Translations under genes and position numbers: made by a program
In this document: in pieces, positions 43,876 to 53,717 of the stretch
Numbering within the stretch: position 1 is the first letter of the stretch
How the letters are laid out: every line of letters begins with the position of its first letter
The notes under the pieces: generated by a model
Databases searched by the model: none
Told to the model about the DNA's origin: nothing
Seen by the model: only the letters and a program-made list of their open reading frames with translations
DNA from: Alcaligenes aquatilis
Lineage (GTDB): Bacteria > Pseudomonadota > Gammaproteobacteria > Burkholderiales > Burkholderiaceae_B
Direction of reading: 5' to 3'
NCBI RefSeq assembly: GCF_003076515.1
Contig: NZ_CP022390.1
Span: 2,914,001-2,978,000, forward strand
Length of the DNA: 64,000 nt

Positions 43876-45453
43876 CTACTTCTTCTCCTCAGCCGGAACC
43901 TCACCCTGCTCAATCCCAAACAAATGCTCCAGCCCCAACGCCAACGCATCCCGCCAAGCCACAAAATCATGTGCCGTCGCACTTTCCACGTAACGCACGT
44001 CATACCCTCGCGCCCGCAGCACATCATCCAAATGGCGATTAGCCTGCACCAGGCTGACATCCCGGCTGGAGCCAGAGGACTCAAATACCCCAGCACTCAT
44101 GTAAATCTTCACTGGCACAGCAGGCGAGTCCGCCATCTGCCGCGTCAGCCACTGCCCGCGCGCCTGACCGGCGGGAGCCCACCAGAACGAGCCTGACATG
44201 CTCAAAACATTGCCAAACAACTGCGGCAATCGCCAGGCCGCATGCATGGCAGCCAAACCACCATAACTGGAACCACCAATCGCCGCCTTATCTGCTGTCG
44301 ATTGCACACCCTGAGCACTCAACCAAGGCATCAGCTCCTTTTCCAGAAACTGAATATAAGCCTCATTCGGCGGCAACTCGCGTGCACGCTCCGCCATGCC
44401 TGGATTGTCCACCAGGACCAACCACATCGGCGCCACACGCCCCTGCGCAATCAAGGAATCCAGCATGGCAGGCGCGCGCGCCAAATCCCGATAGTCACGG
44501 CCATCAAACAAAATCAAGGTGTGATCAATTTCCTGAGCCCGAGTACCAGCAGGCTGATAAATCTGCACCTTCCGCTCCACACCCAGAGCCTCACTGGGCA
44601 AGCGTTCCGTACGCCATTGCCCCTGTCCCAACTGCTGCGACTCCAGATTCACCACCTGGGCCGGTGCCTGCGTCAGACGCAAGACCGAATCGCCATCAAA
44701 CAGATCCTTGCTGTTCTCCGGCAACACCCTGAAATTGTGAGGATCCCGCTGCAAGGCCGCACGCAACACTTCACGCGCCAGATTCTGGCCTACATAAGGC
44801 ACATCCGGTGCCATGCGATAGGCAAAGCGGGCATCACGCGGCAAATCGTAGGTGATGTACCAGATATCGGACTGGCCCAAACGATGCATGCGATCACTAT
44901 AAGAGAAGGGTCCACCATGCAGACGAACCTCGTTTTGGGCCCCGCGCCAGACAAACGTGACGCGATCATGCGTATTGCTGTAGCGTTCCACCAAAGGCGA
45001 GCCGACACGCTGCACATAGTCCCAGAAACCGCGAGACGACTCACCCGCCCGCAAACGCATGCTCCACTGACGGATCACATCACCTTGCAAAGGCTCGGCC
45101 TGAACGGGAGCTTGAGGCGCCGTGACGGATTTCACCTGCCACTGGTACTCGCCCTGCCCCAGCACACGCAAACGATACTCGCCCGCCGTGCTGGCAATAA
45201 AACCAAAAGGACCACCTCGCTCCGGGGCATCCGCCCAATGACGAATCGCCTTGCCATCCGGGCCGAACAGCTCCAGCATCACATCACCACTGTGCTGCCA
45301 ACTGCCTTGCACCAGATCATTGTGCTGCAAGCTCAGTATGCGTTCATGATGTTCGTGCGGCTGAACCTCACCCTGAGCCGAGGGCAGCGTAGCCGCCCAA
45401 GCCGACCCGAGCATTCCCACCATCAATACAGCAACAACAGGTGCGCGCAACAT
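43876..45453 (-). CDS. Periplasmic enterochelin esterase-like hydrolase (Fes family)
   Basis: The 525-residue protein has a signal peptide ('APVVAVLMVGMLGSAWA'), a beta-sandwich N-terminal part including the Fes N-terminal-like region ('VTFVWRGAQNEVRLHGGPFSYSD' in parts, 'YITYDLPRDARFAYRM'), and a C-terminal esterase domain with nucleophile elbow 'GGSSYGGLAAM', 'MSGSFWWAP' and the catalytic His in 'ESATAHDFVAWRDAL'. It resembles Fes but is exported, as are the periplasmic esterases PfeE and Cee. It likely hydrolyses a ferric trilactone before inner-membrane uptake. AGGAGG 6 bp before the ATG fixes the start. It is convergent with entA. Confidence 0.9.
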   Translation of the reverse strand: MLRAPVVAVLMVGMLGSAWAATLPSAQGEVQPHEHHERILSLQHNDLVQGSWQHSGDVMLELFGPDGKAIRHWADAPERGGPFGFIASTAGEYRLRVLGQGEYQWQVKSVTAPQAPVQAEPLQGDVIRQWSMRLRAGESSRGFWDYVQRVGSPLVERYSNTHDRVTFVWRGAQNEVRLHGGPFSYSDRMHRLGQSDIWYITYDLPRDARFAYRMAPDVPYVGQNLAREVLRAALQRDPHNFRVLPENSKDLFDGDSVLRLTQAPAQVVNLESQQLGQGQWRTERLPSEALGVERKVQIYQPAGTRAQEIDHTLILFDGRDYRDLARAPAMLDSLIAQGRVAPMWLVLVDNPGMAERARELPPNEAYIQFLEKELMPWLSAQGVQSTADKAAIGGSSYGGLAAMHAAWRLPQLFGNVLSMSGSFWWAPAGQARGQWLTRQMADSPAVPVKIYMSAGVFESSGSSRDVSLVQANRHLDDVLRARGYDVRYVESATAHDFVAWRDALALGLEHLFGIEQGEVPAEEKK

Positions 45454-45562
45454 ACATCCTCCTAAACGCCGGTTTGCCGCAGGACAATCCCAGTACCAAG
45501 AAGCAGTATACGATCAAAAATAATCAGCGCCCCCCTTGGCTGACGCGAGATGGCGCCATTGA

Positions 45563-47110
45563 TCACTCCAGGCGGAAAGCCTGAATCAAACGATCCAGCT
45601 CTTGCACCTGGTCCTGCAATTCACTGGAGGTGTGTGCCACCTGGTTCACCATCTCCGCGTTTTGTTGAGTAGCAGAATCCAGCTGCCCCACAGCCACGTT
45701 AATCTGCTCGATACCAATCGTTTGCTCGCGGGTAGAAGCGGCAATCTCATGCACAATCGTCATCACTTGCGAACTACCCGTGACCATCTCATCGATCACC
45801 TCACCCACCTGCCCCATCAATCTGGCCCCTTCCCGAGTACTGTCGGAGGACGCTTCCACCAATTGAGCGATCTCCTGAGCAGAGGCCGTGGTGCGCTGCG
45901 CCAAGGCACGCACCTCACCGGCCACCACCGCAAAGCCTCGACCTTGCTCACCGGCCCGTGCCGCTTCCACAGCCGCATTCAAAGCCAGAATATTGGTCTG
46001 GAAAGCAATCGAGTTAATCACAGTCGTAATGTCTGCCACCTTGCCGCTGGAGTCACGAATCGCATCCATGCGGTCCACCAGCTCGCTGACCATCTGACCA
46101 CCATGCTGAGCGGTTTTCTGCACCTGGCTGGAGACTTCCTCGGCACGCATGGCGTTCTCTTCGCTCATACGCACTGTGCCGGTCATCTCTTCCATGGCCG
46201 ATGCCGTTTCCTGCAAGGCCGCCGCCTGCTGAGTGGTGCGGCTGGACAGCTCCAGATTGCCAGCGGACAGTTGCGAGGTATCGTCCGCAATCACTCCGCT
46301 GCTGTGCTGCAAGGTGCGCATGACGTCATTTAGCTTCAAACGCATCTGCTCGATGGACGCCATCACGCTATTGTCCGGAATCGAACGCAGGGAATGGGTA
46401 ACCCGCAAATCACCATCGGCAATTGCTTGGGCAGCGCCATGTAAAACGGTGGGTTCGGCACCCAACTCGGCCAAAATCTGGCGCGCCAGAAACACCGTCA
46501 CTGCCGACACCAGCACAATAATCAACAAAAACACCACCGAGGAACTGAACAGGCGGCTTAGAAAACTGTCCTTGATGTTATCGATATACACGCCCGAGGT
46601 CAGCACCCAGTCCCACTGGGCCACCCCTTTGCCATAGGCCAGTTTGGGCGCATTGCTTTTGTCAGTGAGTTTGGGCCAGTGATACTCCAGAAATCCTTCG
46701 CCGCCATTGCGGGCAATACGGCTCATCTCGGCAAAGGGGTGTACCCCATTGCTATCGACCACGGCACTGACGTCCTGGCCATCGAGATCCGGTCGGGTGG
46801 GGTTCATGATGGACACAACGTCAGTCGATAAAACCGACACATAACCTTCCTGTCCAAAGCGAATACTGCCAATGCGTTGCAGCGCCTGTTTTTGCGCCTC
46901 TTCCTTGCTGAGTATGCCTTTGCTGACCAGTTGCTGGTAGTCCTGCGTAATGCTCACGGCAATATTGACGATATGCTGCAAACTGCTTTTTCGCTCTTGC
47001 ATCTGTGCCTGATAGAGCTGGTAGTTCACAAACGTAAAAACCGCCGCCAAAGCCATCAAACACAAGATCAATGGCAACCACAATTTCTGTCTCAAACCCA
47101 AACGCATCAT
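45563..47110 (-). CDS. Methyl-accepting chemotaxis protein with Cache sensor
   Basis: The 515-residue protein has a first membrane helix (about 10-32), a periplasmic single Cache domain ('[26 protein letters not shown]', '[17 protein letters not shown]'), a second helix (about 190-212), a HAMP segment and the signalling domain with the hairpin tip '[44 protein letters not shown]'. It lacks a C-terminal NWETF-type pentapeptide. The start at 47110 follows GGGGAA; an upstream extension is rejected. Cache domains of this type bind small organic acids, but the ligand is unknown. Confidence 0.93.
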   Translation of the reverse strand: MMRLGLRQKLWLPLILCLMALAAVFTFVNYQLYQAQMQERKSSLQHIVNIAVSITQDYQQLVSKGILSKEEAQKQALQRIGSIRFGQEGYVSVLSTDVVSIMNPTRPDLDGQDVSAVVDSNGVHPFAEMSRIARNGGEGFLEYHWPKLTDKSNAPKLAYGKGVAQWDWVLTSGVYIDNIKDSFLSRLFSSSVVFLLIIVLVSAVTVFLARQILAELGAEPTVLHGAAQAIADGDLRVTHSLRSIPDNSVMASIEQMRLKLNDVMRTLQHSSGVIADDTSQLSAGNLELSSRTTQQAAALQETASAMEEMTGTVRMSEENAMRAEEVSSQVQKTAQHGGQMVSELVDRMDAIRDSSGKVADITTVINSIAFQTNILALNAAVEAARAGEQGRGFAVVAGEVRALAQRTTASAQEIAQLVEASSDSTREGARLMGQVGEVIDEMVTGSSQVMTIVHEIAASTREQTIGIEQINVAVGQLDSATQQNAEMVNQVAHTSSELQDQVQELDRLIQAFRLE

Positions 47111-47150
47111 ATTCCCCGAGCAGCACTGAAAAGACAGGTCCCAGGTATGC

Positions 47151-47177
47151 AAAAACCGACCGTGTCAAAACGGTCGG
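47151..47177 (-). terminator. Terminator of the winged-helix/EAL gene
   Basis: Read on the minus strand, CCGACCGT pairs with ACGGTCGG (8 bp, six-base loop) and is followed by TTTTT. It lies about 100 bp past the stop at 47274 and just before the chemoreceptor start. Confidence 0.8.
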
Positions 47178-47273
47178 CCTGCCAGGAGGCCCCATCGAAC
47201 AAGCTGGGTAACGGCCTCGGGCTTAAAATACTTAACTAAAGTTACATATGGAGATAATTGATACTAAGGCGGC

Positions 47274-48890
47274 TTACAAAACACTACCGCTCAAACGTCG
47301 GGAAGCATCGTGACCTTGACCAAAAGAGGGCTCACTGCTGGCTAAAGTCAGCAAGAAACCGTCTTCAGACATTAACTCCGAGGTCAGGCGACCCTGGTAA
47401 TGGCCCAACTCCAGACTCAGCGCCAGATCACGCTGCTCTAGGTTATCGACGCCTTTAATGACCAGCTCAAAACCCTGTTCGCTCAGCAAATGGCACCCGG
47501 TTTCCAGCAAAGCCTTGAAGGTGGACTCACGGCAGGCGCGCTGAATGACCTCAGCTTCCAGCTTGACGCCACTAATCGGCCAGCCCCGCAAGCGGCTAAG
47601 CTTATGGTTTTCAATGTCAGTGCTGGTCAGCCAGACCTGAATGTCCTGCTCTTTCAGGAACTGCAAGGCCTGGATCAGTTCCGGCGTTTCTTCCAGCTCC
47701 TGGTCGCTGAACAAATCCAGCTCCACGCAGCAAGGCTGTAACTCAAACTGACGCAACATAGCCGGCATGCGCTTATAGATAGGAAGCACCATATCGATAG
47801 GCAGTTTCAGGCCAATATGGCTGGCGCGCAGCGAATAGTCTTGCCACCAGCGACGCACATCGGCCATCAAAGTGCGCAGCATCCATTCACACAAGGCCTG
47901 GCGGTGAATCGAGTCCAGCATATGACGCAGCACCAGATCCGAGGACAGGCGCAGACCGGTGGGCGCTGTCCAGAACACCTGGGCATCCACGCCACTGTAC
48001 TGGCCAGTACTCGTGGCCACACGCAACTGATAAGAAAAAGACAGCGCTTCACTAACCTGAGGATCGAGCACATCCAACGTTTCCAGCGCGTGCAACAGTT
48101 CCAGCGGCGTAGGCTGGGACGCTTCCTGCTCGATGCGCGGAGTGTAAAACTCCATAATTTCGGTGTCTTGCAGCTCTTGCTGGGCGATTAATTTACCCGT
48201 AAAGGTATAACCCCAACCATGCACCGACTTGATCGGCAAAGCCACACCCGCCTGGCTGGCCTTGCGGCGCAAACGGCTGATCAAAGAATCCACGGCACGG
48301 CTGTCGCTAGCAGCCAGACCCTTGTCACGCATCAGGTCTTCACGGCTGAAACGGGCATCCGCATGCCGTATAAATGCATCCATTAATTGACGCTCGCTAT
48401 GCGTCAGCTCCAGGCCCACACCATTAGGAGCTACCAGGGTCCAGCCCTTATCACGCAGGATCCACTCCTGCTGCCCGCTATGTTCCTGAACCTCTTGCAT
48501 CGCCTGGGAGGCACTCACGGCAGCATAAACATTACGGCGGCGCACGGCATGGCACCAGGCCATCAACTCGGGAACTTGCACATCCAGTGCCAGACAGGCA
48601 TCCGCCCCCGTCAGCAACAACTGTACTCGCGCACTGGCAGACAGGCCGGACTGAACGGCCACAATACCCAAAGAGCCAAAGTCATTGCGCAATTTGGCCA
48701 CCATCAACGGCACGTAGCCCGCCTCAACGGGGAACAACAGCAGATCAGCCTGGCTCAGGCGTGCCTCGGCGACCTGCTCCAAGGAGCTGACAACGCTTGT
48801 TTTGGTACCGAAAACCCGCAGTTGCTCCAGCCAGTAGTGCAAGCCCTCGCCTTCTTCCAAAACAATCAACACGCAGCGTGCATGTTCCAT
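47274..48890 (-). CDS. Pseudo-receiver / winged-helix / degenerate EAL regulator
   Basis: The 538-residue protein has three parts. Residues 1-125 look like a response-regulator receiver, but the phospho-acceptor position is not Asp ('ADLLLFPVEAG' in place of 'DLLLLD'). Residues about 150-232 are an OmpR-type winged helix ('LTHSERQLMDAFIRHADARFSREDLM', 'VHGWGYTFTG'). Residues about 260-525 follow the EAL phosphodiesterase fold with all catalytic motifs changed: EAL region 'VFWTAPTG', 'ELDLF' for E-L-T-E, 'TSTDI' for D-D-F-G, 'GVKLE' for V-K-I-D. So it probably neither is phosphorylated nor cleaves c-di-GMP, but may bind it and regulate DNA. No sensor kinase gene is adjacent. Confidence 0.85.
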   Translation of the reverse strand: MEHARCVLIVLEEGEGLHYWLEQLRVFGTKTSVVSSLEQVAEARLSQADLLLFPVEAGYVPLMVAKLRNDFGSLGIVAVQSGLSASARVQLLLTGADACLALDVQVPELMAWCHAVRRRNVYAAVSASQAMQEVQEHSGQQEWILRDKGWTLVAPNGVGLELTHSERQLMDAFIRHADARFSREDLMRDKGLAASDSRAVDSLISRLRRKASQAGVALPIKSVHGWGYTFTGKLIAQQELQDTEIMEFYTPRIEQEASQPTPLELLHALETLDVLDPQVSEALSFSYQLRVATSTGQYSGVDAQVFWTAPTGLRLSSDLVLRHMLDSIHRQALCEWMLRTLMADVRRWWQDYSLRASHIGLKLPIDMVLPIYKRMPAMLRQFELQPCCVELDLFSDQELEETPELIQALQFLKEQDIQVWLTSTDIENHKLSRLRGWPISGVKLEAEVIQRACRESTFKALLETGCHLLSEQGFELVIKGVDNLEQRDLALSLELGHYQGRLTSELMSEDGFLLTLASSEPSFGQGHDASRRLSGSVL

Positions 48891-49150
48891 AAGCGCCTAC
48901 TATTTAATTATTGCCAGCGCTGCGATGATCCAAGTGCAGGCCGACAATACTATTTTTTATCAATAGTTGGAATTATCACTTCTAGAATACAGAGCACAAA
49001 GTAAAGAATGGTCAAATGTGGCTTTTGAAATTTTTTGTCTTCAAAATAACGCCAGCCTTACCCTATGAACCAGATCGGGATTATTTTCCAACACTGATTT
49101 CTTAAAATACCCATCTCACAAATAATTATAGTTTTCATAACACACGGGTA
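48891..49150. other. AT-rich intergenic region without a gene
   Basis: No open frame with a ribosome-binding site is visible. It is more AT-rich than its surroundings and should hold the promoter of the minus-strand regulator gene that starts at 48890. Confidence 0.5.
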
Positions 49151-49151
49151 T

Positions 49152-49175
49152 AAAAAACCCGCTCGAAAGCGGGTT
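49152..49175 (-). terminator. Terminator of dsbC
   Basis: On the minus strand AACCCGCT pairs with AGCGGGTT across TTCG and is followed by a run of T residues. Confidence 0.88.
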
Positions 49176-49202
49176 GCTCTAGCTCAAGACTGGCTGGAAT
49201 AG

Positions 49203-49934
49203 TTATTGGACAGCGGCCTGCAGACGGGACTGCAGCTGGTCAACAGGTAACCAGCCATCCACACGACTGCCATCAGCAAAATAAATAGCCGGTGTACCTT
49301 GGATGCGCAGTTTCTGCCCAGCGGCCAGTATTTGATCCAAGGGATGTTCACACGAGGCTTTCTCGGGCCGAGCTCCACCCCCCATCCAGTCGCTCAGAGT
49401 TTTAGCCGGGTTCTGTGCACACCAGATATCCTCGGCTTTACGGCGGCTATCGGGGCCCAGGATGGGGAACATCAGGCTATAAACCGTAATATTGTCGATC
49501 TCCTGCAAAGTGGTATGCAGACGTTTGCAATAACCACAATTGGGATCTTCAAAAACCACCATTTGGCGACTCCCATCGCCTTTCACCAGCTTAATGGCTT
49601 TATCCAGCGGTAAGTCATTCAGTGAAACACGGCTGAGCTCCTGCATGCGTCGCTCGGTCAAGTCAATTCGATTTTTACTATCCAGCAAAGAACCCTGCAT
49701 CACAAAATTGGCCTGCGGATCGGTATAAAGCAAGGTTCCGCCTACCTCCACTTCCAGCAGATTGGGAAACGGTGTGGCACGAATACCATCCACCGTCACG
49801 CCCGGAAAAACCGCCTCAAACGCTTGGCGAGTAGCCTCGAAACGCGTGTCTATTTTGGCAGGGCCGGCTGCCTGAGCCAGGCCACACAGCGACAACAGGG
49901 CCAGGGCCAAGACAGAACGAAGGTGCAACATCAT
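49203..49934 (-). CDS. dsbC: Periplasmic thiol:disulfide isomerase DsbC
   Basis: The 243-residue protein has a signal peptide ('LRSVLALALLSLCGLAQA'), an N-terminal DsbC dimerisation domain (about 25-85, 'FEAVFPGVTVDGIRATPFPNLLEVEVGG'), a linker, and a thioredoxin fold with the active-site 'NCGYCKRLH'. A second cysteine pair ('WCAQNP', 'SCEHPL') matches the structural disulfide of DsbC. It corrects wrong disulfides in periplasmic proteins. Two tandem ATGs are possible starts; AAGGA lies upstream of the first. A terminator follows. Confidence 0.93.
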   Translation of the reverse strand: MMLHLRSVLALALLSLCGLAQAAGPAKIDTRFEATRQAFEAVFPGVTVDGIRATPFPNLLEVEVGGTLLYTDPQANFVMQGSLLDSKNRIDLTERRMQELSRVSLNDLPLDKAIKLVKGDGSRQMVVFEDPNCGYCKRLHTTLQEIDNITVYSLMFPILGPDSRRKAEDIWCAQNPAKTLSDWMGGGARPEKASCEHPLDQILAAGQKLRIQGTPAIYFADGSRVDGWLPVDQLQSRLQAAVQ

Positions 49935-49973
49935 GACGTACTTCCTTTGCTAATCAACAAGGCTCTAGCGGCC

Positions 49974-51167
49974 TTAGAACAGGAGAGCGCCTGGTTTGAT
50001 TCCAGCCGCATGAGCAATCAGGCGGCGTTTGACCCAAGGCAGGCGGTCCACCACTTGCATACCAGCATTACGCAACATGGAGATCGGAGCCCCCGGTGCC
50101 GCAAACAGACGGTACAGACCATCGGTGGCAGCGCGCATGGCCGCAATCGGTTCAGCGCGAGCGCGCTTGTAGCGATTGAGCACACGCATATCACCTACCG
50201 AATAATGCGGGCCGCGCTCGGACAACACCTTGATCAGAGCTTCGATATCGCCCAGACCCAGATTCAATCCCTGACCGGCCAAAGGATGCACGCGATGCGC
50301 CGCATCACCGACCAAGGCCACGCCGGGCGACACCAGGCCACTACGCTCAAAGGTCAAAGGGAAACCGTGTACCGGGCTACGCAAGCTTAACTGCCCCAAA
50401 CGGCCATTCGATAAGGAGAACAAGCTGTTTTGCAGATATTGCGCCTGCTCCTCTGAGGGCATGGCCAACACTTTGTCGGCCTGCGCTTGCGGCACAGACC
50501 AGACCATGGAGACTTGCGGCTTGCCATCCACATCCGGCATAGGCAACAGGGCAAGAATCGAATCGCCGGTAAACCACTGCAAGGCAACTTGCTGATGTGG
50601 CCGCTCTACATTGAAGTGGGCCACCAAACCGGCATCGCCATATTCACGTCCGTGGTGCTCAATTCCGGCTGCAGTACGCAGTCCCGATCGAGCCCCATCC
50701 GCACCTACAAACAAGTCCGCAGTGATGCGTTTTTGCCCGGCAGTCACAATGGTATTGCCTTCCAAACGCTCGAAGCGGTCTTCAATCCAGGGCACTCCAA
50801 ATACTTGCAGTGCCTGATACAACGCCTGCTCCATCTGACCGGACTCAACAATCCAGGCCAAATAGTCCTGCGCATCCTGCCAGGCATGCAAATTCAGACA
50901 AGCACCGCCATCACCATGCACTTCCATGGCCTGCACCGGCGAAATGCGCTGGGCTGACATCAAGTTCCAGACACCCAGTTGCGCCAAAAAACGCTGACTG
51001 GCCACCGAGACAGCATAGACACGGGGGTGATACTGCCCGCCCGCCAGCTCCATAGGCTTGTAGGCGGGGGACAAGATGCTGACATCAAACCCGGCCTTGC
51101 GTAAACCCAGGGCGCTGGCCATACCGGCCAAGGCCCCACCACACACCACAATCCGTTCTTTATTCAT
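49974..51167 (-). CDS. UbiH/UbiF/VisC-family FAD-dependent hydroxylase
   Basis: The 397-residue flavoprotein has the FAD motifs 'VVCGGALAGMASALGLRKAG' (dinucleotide fold), 'FVGADGARSGLRTAAGI' (DG motif) and 'VALVGDAAHRVHPLAGQGLNLGLGD', all typical of the ubiquinone-ring hydroxylases. The family hydroxylates ubiquinone precursors; which position this enzyme serves cannot be told. Its ATG at 51167 overlaps the mltA stop (ATGA), and dsbC follows 39 bp downstream, an arrangement seen in related betaproteobacteria. Confidence 0.9.
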   Translation of the reverse strand: MNKERIVVCGGALAGMASALGLRKAGFDVSILSPAYKPMELAGGQYHPRVYAVSVASQRFLAQLGVWNLMSAQRISPVQAMEVHGDGGACLNLHAWQDAQDYLAWIVESGQMEQALYQALQVFGVPWIEDRFERLEGNTIVTAGQKRITADLFVGADGARSGLRTAAGIEHHGREYGDAGLVAHFNVERPHQQVALQWFTGDSILALLPMPDVDGKPQVSMVWSVPQAQADKVLAMPSEEQAQYLQNSLFSLSNGRLGQLSLRSPVHGFPLTFERSGLVSPGVALVGDAAHRVHPLAGQGLNLGLGDIEALIKVLSERGPHYSVGDMRVLNRYKRARAEPIAAMRAATDGLYRLFAAPGAPISMLRNAGMQVVDRLPWVKRRLIAHAAGIKPGALLF

Positions 51168-52459
51168 CGCGCGCTCGGTTCTCCTGCCTGACGTGGCCAC
51201 AGCAGCCACATTTGCCCCTGCTGCTTCATGCGTCCGGCCTGTGCACCCGCCTGATCGCCCGTACCCCAGTACAAGTCGGTACGTGCAGGCCCCTTGATGG
51301 CCGCACCCGTGTCCTGGGCAAAGACCAGCCGCTGCAAAGGCTGCTTAGTTGCAGGTTGCGAAGTGGCCAGATACACCGGCGTACCCAAGGGTACATAAGT
51401 GGGGTCAATAGCAACGGAGCGCAGGCCAATCAAAGGAATGCCATAAGCGCCTTTAGGCCCCAGTTCCGGGTCCACAATGGCCTCTTCACGAAAGAAAACC
51501 ATGGCCGTATTTACATTCATCATTTCCTGAACACGGTGCGGATTGCGCTTGGCCCAGGCTTTGATGTTTTGCATGGAGGTCTGGGCCAAAGGCATCTCGC
51601 CCTGCTTGGCCAGCCATTGGCCTACGGAAGCGTAAGGGCGTCCGTTATGATCGGCATAGGCCAGGCGTACGGCACTGCCATCAGGCAGTACGGCACGGCC
51701 CGAACCTTGAATCTGCAAGAAAAAACCTTCTACCGGGTCTTTCGCGTACACAATCACGGGCGGCTGGCGCTCCGACTGGGCCATGATCTGTTCGCGCGTA
51801 TCGTACGGCACAACGCGTTTGCCCACTTGCTTGCCACGAATACGCTTGCCAGCCAGCTCGGGATATAAACTGCCCAGATCAATCGTCAACAAATCATCCG
51901 GCGCAGCGAACAGCGGCCACTGATAGCCAGCGCTGCGAGTACGGGAAGCCTGGAGCAAAGGCTCGTAATAGCCTGTGACGGTGTTTTGAGCCACCTTGCC
52001 ATCGCCTGTCAACAAGCGCCAGGGCTGCAACTGTTGCTGTAGAAAATTGCGTACAGCCGCCGTATCTTTGGTGTCAGCGTTCAGGCCCGCAGCCGCCGCA
52101 GCTTGGCAGACAGGCTGCCAGGCACGAGGGTTGGCACGAGCAGGCATAGCCAATGATCCACTGACCGGACGCATCAAACCCTTGCAGTTATTGATAAAGC
52201 CTTTCCAGACATGATCCAGCGAATCGGCCTGCCAGCCTGGCAAGGTTGACCAGTTCACGGCCTGATAGCGCCCCGCCAGCGCCCGCGCCGGGGTTTCCGG
52301 CAAAGCCGACAAGGACGGCACCTGCAAAGGCTGCAAGGCGATATCAGGACCACTGTCTGCGGTGCCCGGAGCCGTTGACGAAGAGCCCTGATCCACAGGC
52401 GTGGTTGAACAGGCGCTTAATGCCAGCAGTACGGCTGGCACGCAATAAATTAACTTCAT
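51164..52459 (-). CDS. mltA: Membrane-bound lytic murein transglycosylase A
   Basis: The 431-residue lipoprotein has a signal ending in the lipobox 'LSAC' (Cys about residue 17), the MltA domain ('GYYEPLLQASRTRSAGYQWPLFAAPDDLLTIDLGSL' in parts; 'IQGSGRAVLPDGSAVRLAYADHNG') and a C-terminal 3D domain ('FAQDTGAAIKGPARTDLYWGTG', three conserved Asp). It cleaves peptidoglycan glycan strands from the outer membrane side, forming anhydromuramic ends. Stop overlaps the next gene's start. Confidence 0.94.
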   Translation of the reverse strand: MKLIYCVPAVLLALSACSTTPVDQGSSSTAPGTADSGPDIALQPLQVPSLSALPETPARALAGRYQAVNWSTLPGWQADSLDHVWKGFINNCKGLMRPVSGSLAMPARANPRAWQPVCQAAAAAGLNADTKDTAAVRNFLQQQLQPWRLLTGDGKVAQNTVTGYYEPLLQASRTRSAGYQWPLFAAPDDLLTIDLGSLYPELAGKRIRGKQVGKRVVPYDTREQIMAQSERQPPVIVYAKDPVEGFFLQIQGSGRAVLPDGSAVRLAYADHNGRPYASVGQWLAKQGEMPLAQTSMQNIKAWAKRNPHRVQEMMNVNTAMVFFREEAIVDPELGPKGAYGIPLIGLRSVAIDPTYVPLGTPVYLATSQPATKQPLQRLVFAQDTGAAIKGPARTDLYWGTGDQAGAQAGRMKQQGQMWLLWPRQAGEPSAR

Positions 52460-52474
52460 GGCTGGATTTGGCCC

Positions 52475-52849
52475 TTAGTGCAAGGTACGGGGGGAGGAAA
52501 GGATGAACTCCTGGATGAGGACCTCAAAGGGCACACCATTTTCACCTACACATTGATAGCTGCCACGCATGGTGCCAAACGGTGTATTTAAGGGACAGCC
52601 ACTGGTGTACTCGAAGGTCTCGCCGGGAGCGAGCACCGGCTGTTGTCCCACAACACCCAGGCCACGCACTTCCTGAACCTGCTGATTGTCGTCCGTAATG
52701 ATCCAGTGACGACTGATAATCTGGGCCGTCTGCTGTCCATTGTTGGTAATCCGTACGGTATAGGCAAACACGTATTGGTTACTCTCGGGCTCGGATTGCT
52801 CAGGCAGGTACTGGGGCGTGATTTGCACCTCAATATCGTCAGGCTTCAT
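52475..52849 (-). CDS. apaG: ApaG protein
   Basis: The 124-residue protein is the single-domain ApaG/fibronectin-like fold: 'YVFAYTVRITNNGQQTAQIISRHWIITDDNQQVQEVRGLGVVGQQPVLAPGETFEYTSGCPLNTPFGTMRGSY' shows all the family's conserved segments. The start at 52849 matches the family; an extension of nine codons upstream is rejected. ApaG is linked to metal and phosphate homeostasis, but its molecular role is unsettled. mltA follows 15 bp downstream. Confidence 0.95.
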   Translation of the reverse strand: MKPDDIEVQITPQYLPEQSEPESNQYVFAYTVRITNNGQQTAQIISRHWIITDDNQQVQEVRGLGVVGQQPVLAPGETFEYTSGCPLNTPFGTMRGSYQCVGENGVPFEVLIQEFILSSPRTLH

Positions 52850-52887
52850 GATGGATTCCAGGTTACGGCTGTACAAATACGGGGCGC

Positions 52888-52915
52888 TGCACAGCCCCCC
52901 GCTTGAAACTATAAT
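52888..52915 (+). promoter_or_regulatory. Likely sigma-70 promoter of rpe
   Basis: A perfect TATAAT (52910-52915) lies 16 bp after TGCACA (52888-52893), 52 bp before the rpe start codon. The -35 box matches at four of six positions. Confidence 0.45.
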
Positions 52916-52966
52916 GATGACATATGGCCACGATTTTCGTGATGTCTAATCTTTACGGCACCTATT

Positions 52967-53662
52967 ATGTCCCAAGCCAGCACCACACGTATCGCTCCCA
53001 GTATTTTATCGGCTGACTTCGCCCGTCTGGGAGAAGAAGTCCGCAATGTCATTGCCGCCGGAGCCGACTGGGTTCATTGCGACATCATGGACAACCACTT
53101 TGTACCCAACCTGACTTTCGGTCCCATGGTCTGTGCTGCGCTGCGCCCCCACACCACCGCTCCCATCGACGTACACCTGATGGTAGAACCCGTAGACGCA
53201 CTTATCCCTGAATTTGCCAAGGCGGGTGCCGACTACATCAGTTTTCACCCCGAAGCCTCGCGCCACGTGGATCGCACGTTATCGCTGATCCGTGACCACG
53301 GCTGTAAGGCCGGCCTGGTGTTCAACCCGGCCACCCCGCTGAACTGGATGGATCATTTGATGGACAAGTTGGATCTGGTCTTGCTGATGTCCGTTAACCC
53401 TGGCTTTGGTGGCCAGGCTTTCATCCCCAGCGCCATGGACAAGCTGCGCCAGGCCCGCGCCCGCATTGATGCCTGGACGGCAGAAGGTGGCCAACCCATC
53501 CTGCTGCAAATCGACGGCGGTGTGAAAGTGGACAATATCGGGGCCATTCGTGCTGCCGGTGCTGACACCTTTGTGGCCGGTTCCGCTATTTTTGGCCAGC
53601 CCGACTACGCTCAGGTCATCCGCGACATGCGTGCTCAAATCGCTTTGGCAGAGCAAGCTTAA
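52967..53662 (+). CDS. rpe: Ribulose-phosphate 3-epimerase
   Basis: The 231-residue TIM-barrel enzyme shows the family signatures '[17 protein letters not shown]', '[19 protein letters not shown]' (catalytic Asp and metal ligands), '[12 protein letters not shown]', '[18 protein letters not shown]' and '[30 protein letters not shown]'. It interconverts ribulose 5-phosphate and xylulose 5-phosphate. It is usually followed by gph and trpE in this group; here a minus-strand cyclic di-GMP gene separates it from them. Confidence 0.97.
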   Translation: MSQASTTRIAPSILSADFARLGEEVRNVIAAGADWVHCDIMDNHFVPNLTFGPMVCAALRPHTTAPIDVHLMVEPVDALIPEFAKAGADYISFHPEASRHVDRTLSLIRDHGCKAGLVFNPATPLNWMDHLMDKLDLVLLMSVNPGFGGQAFIPSAMDKLRQARARIDAWTAEGGQPILLQIDGGVKVDNIGAIRAAGADTFVAGSAIFGQPDYAQVIRDMRAQIALAEQA

Positions 53663-53717
53663 GTGCAATGCCCGGCCCGCCAACAGGCAGGGCCGCTGCA
53701 AATCCCAGCCACCTTAT

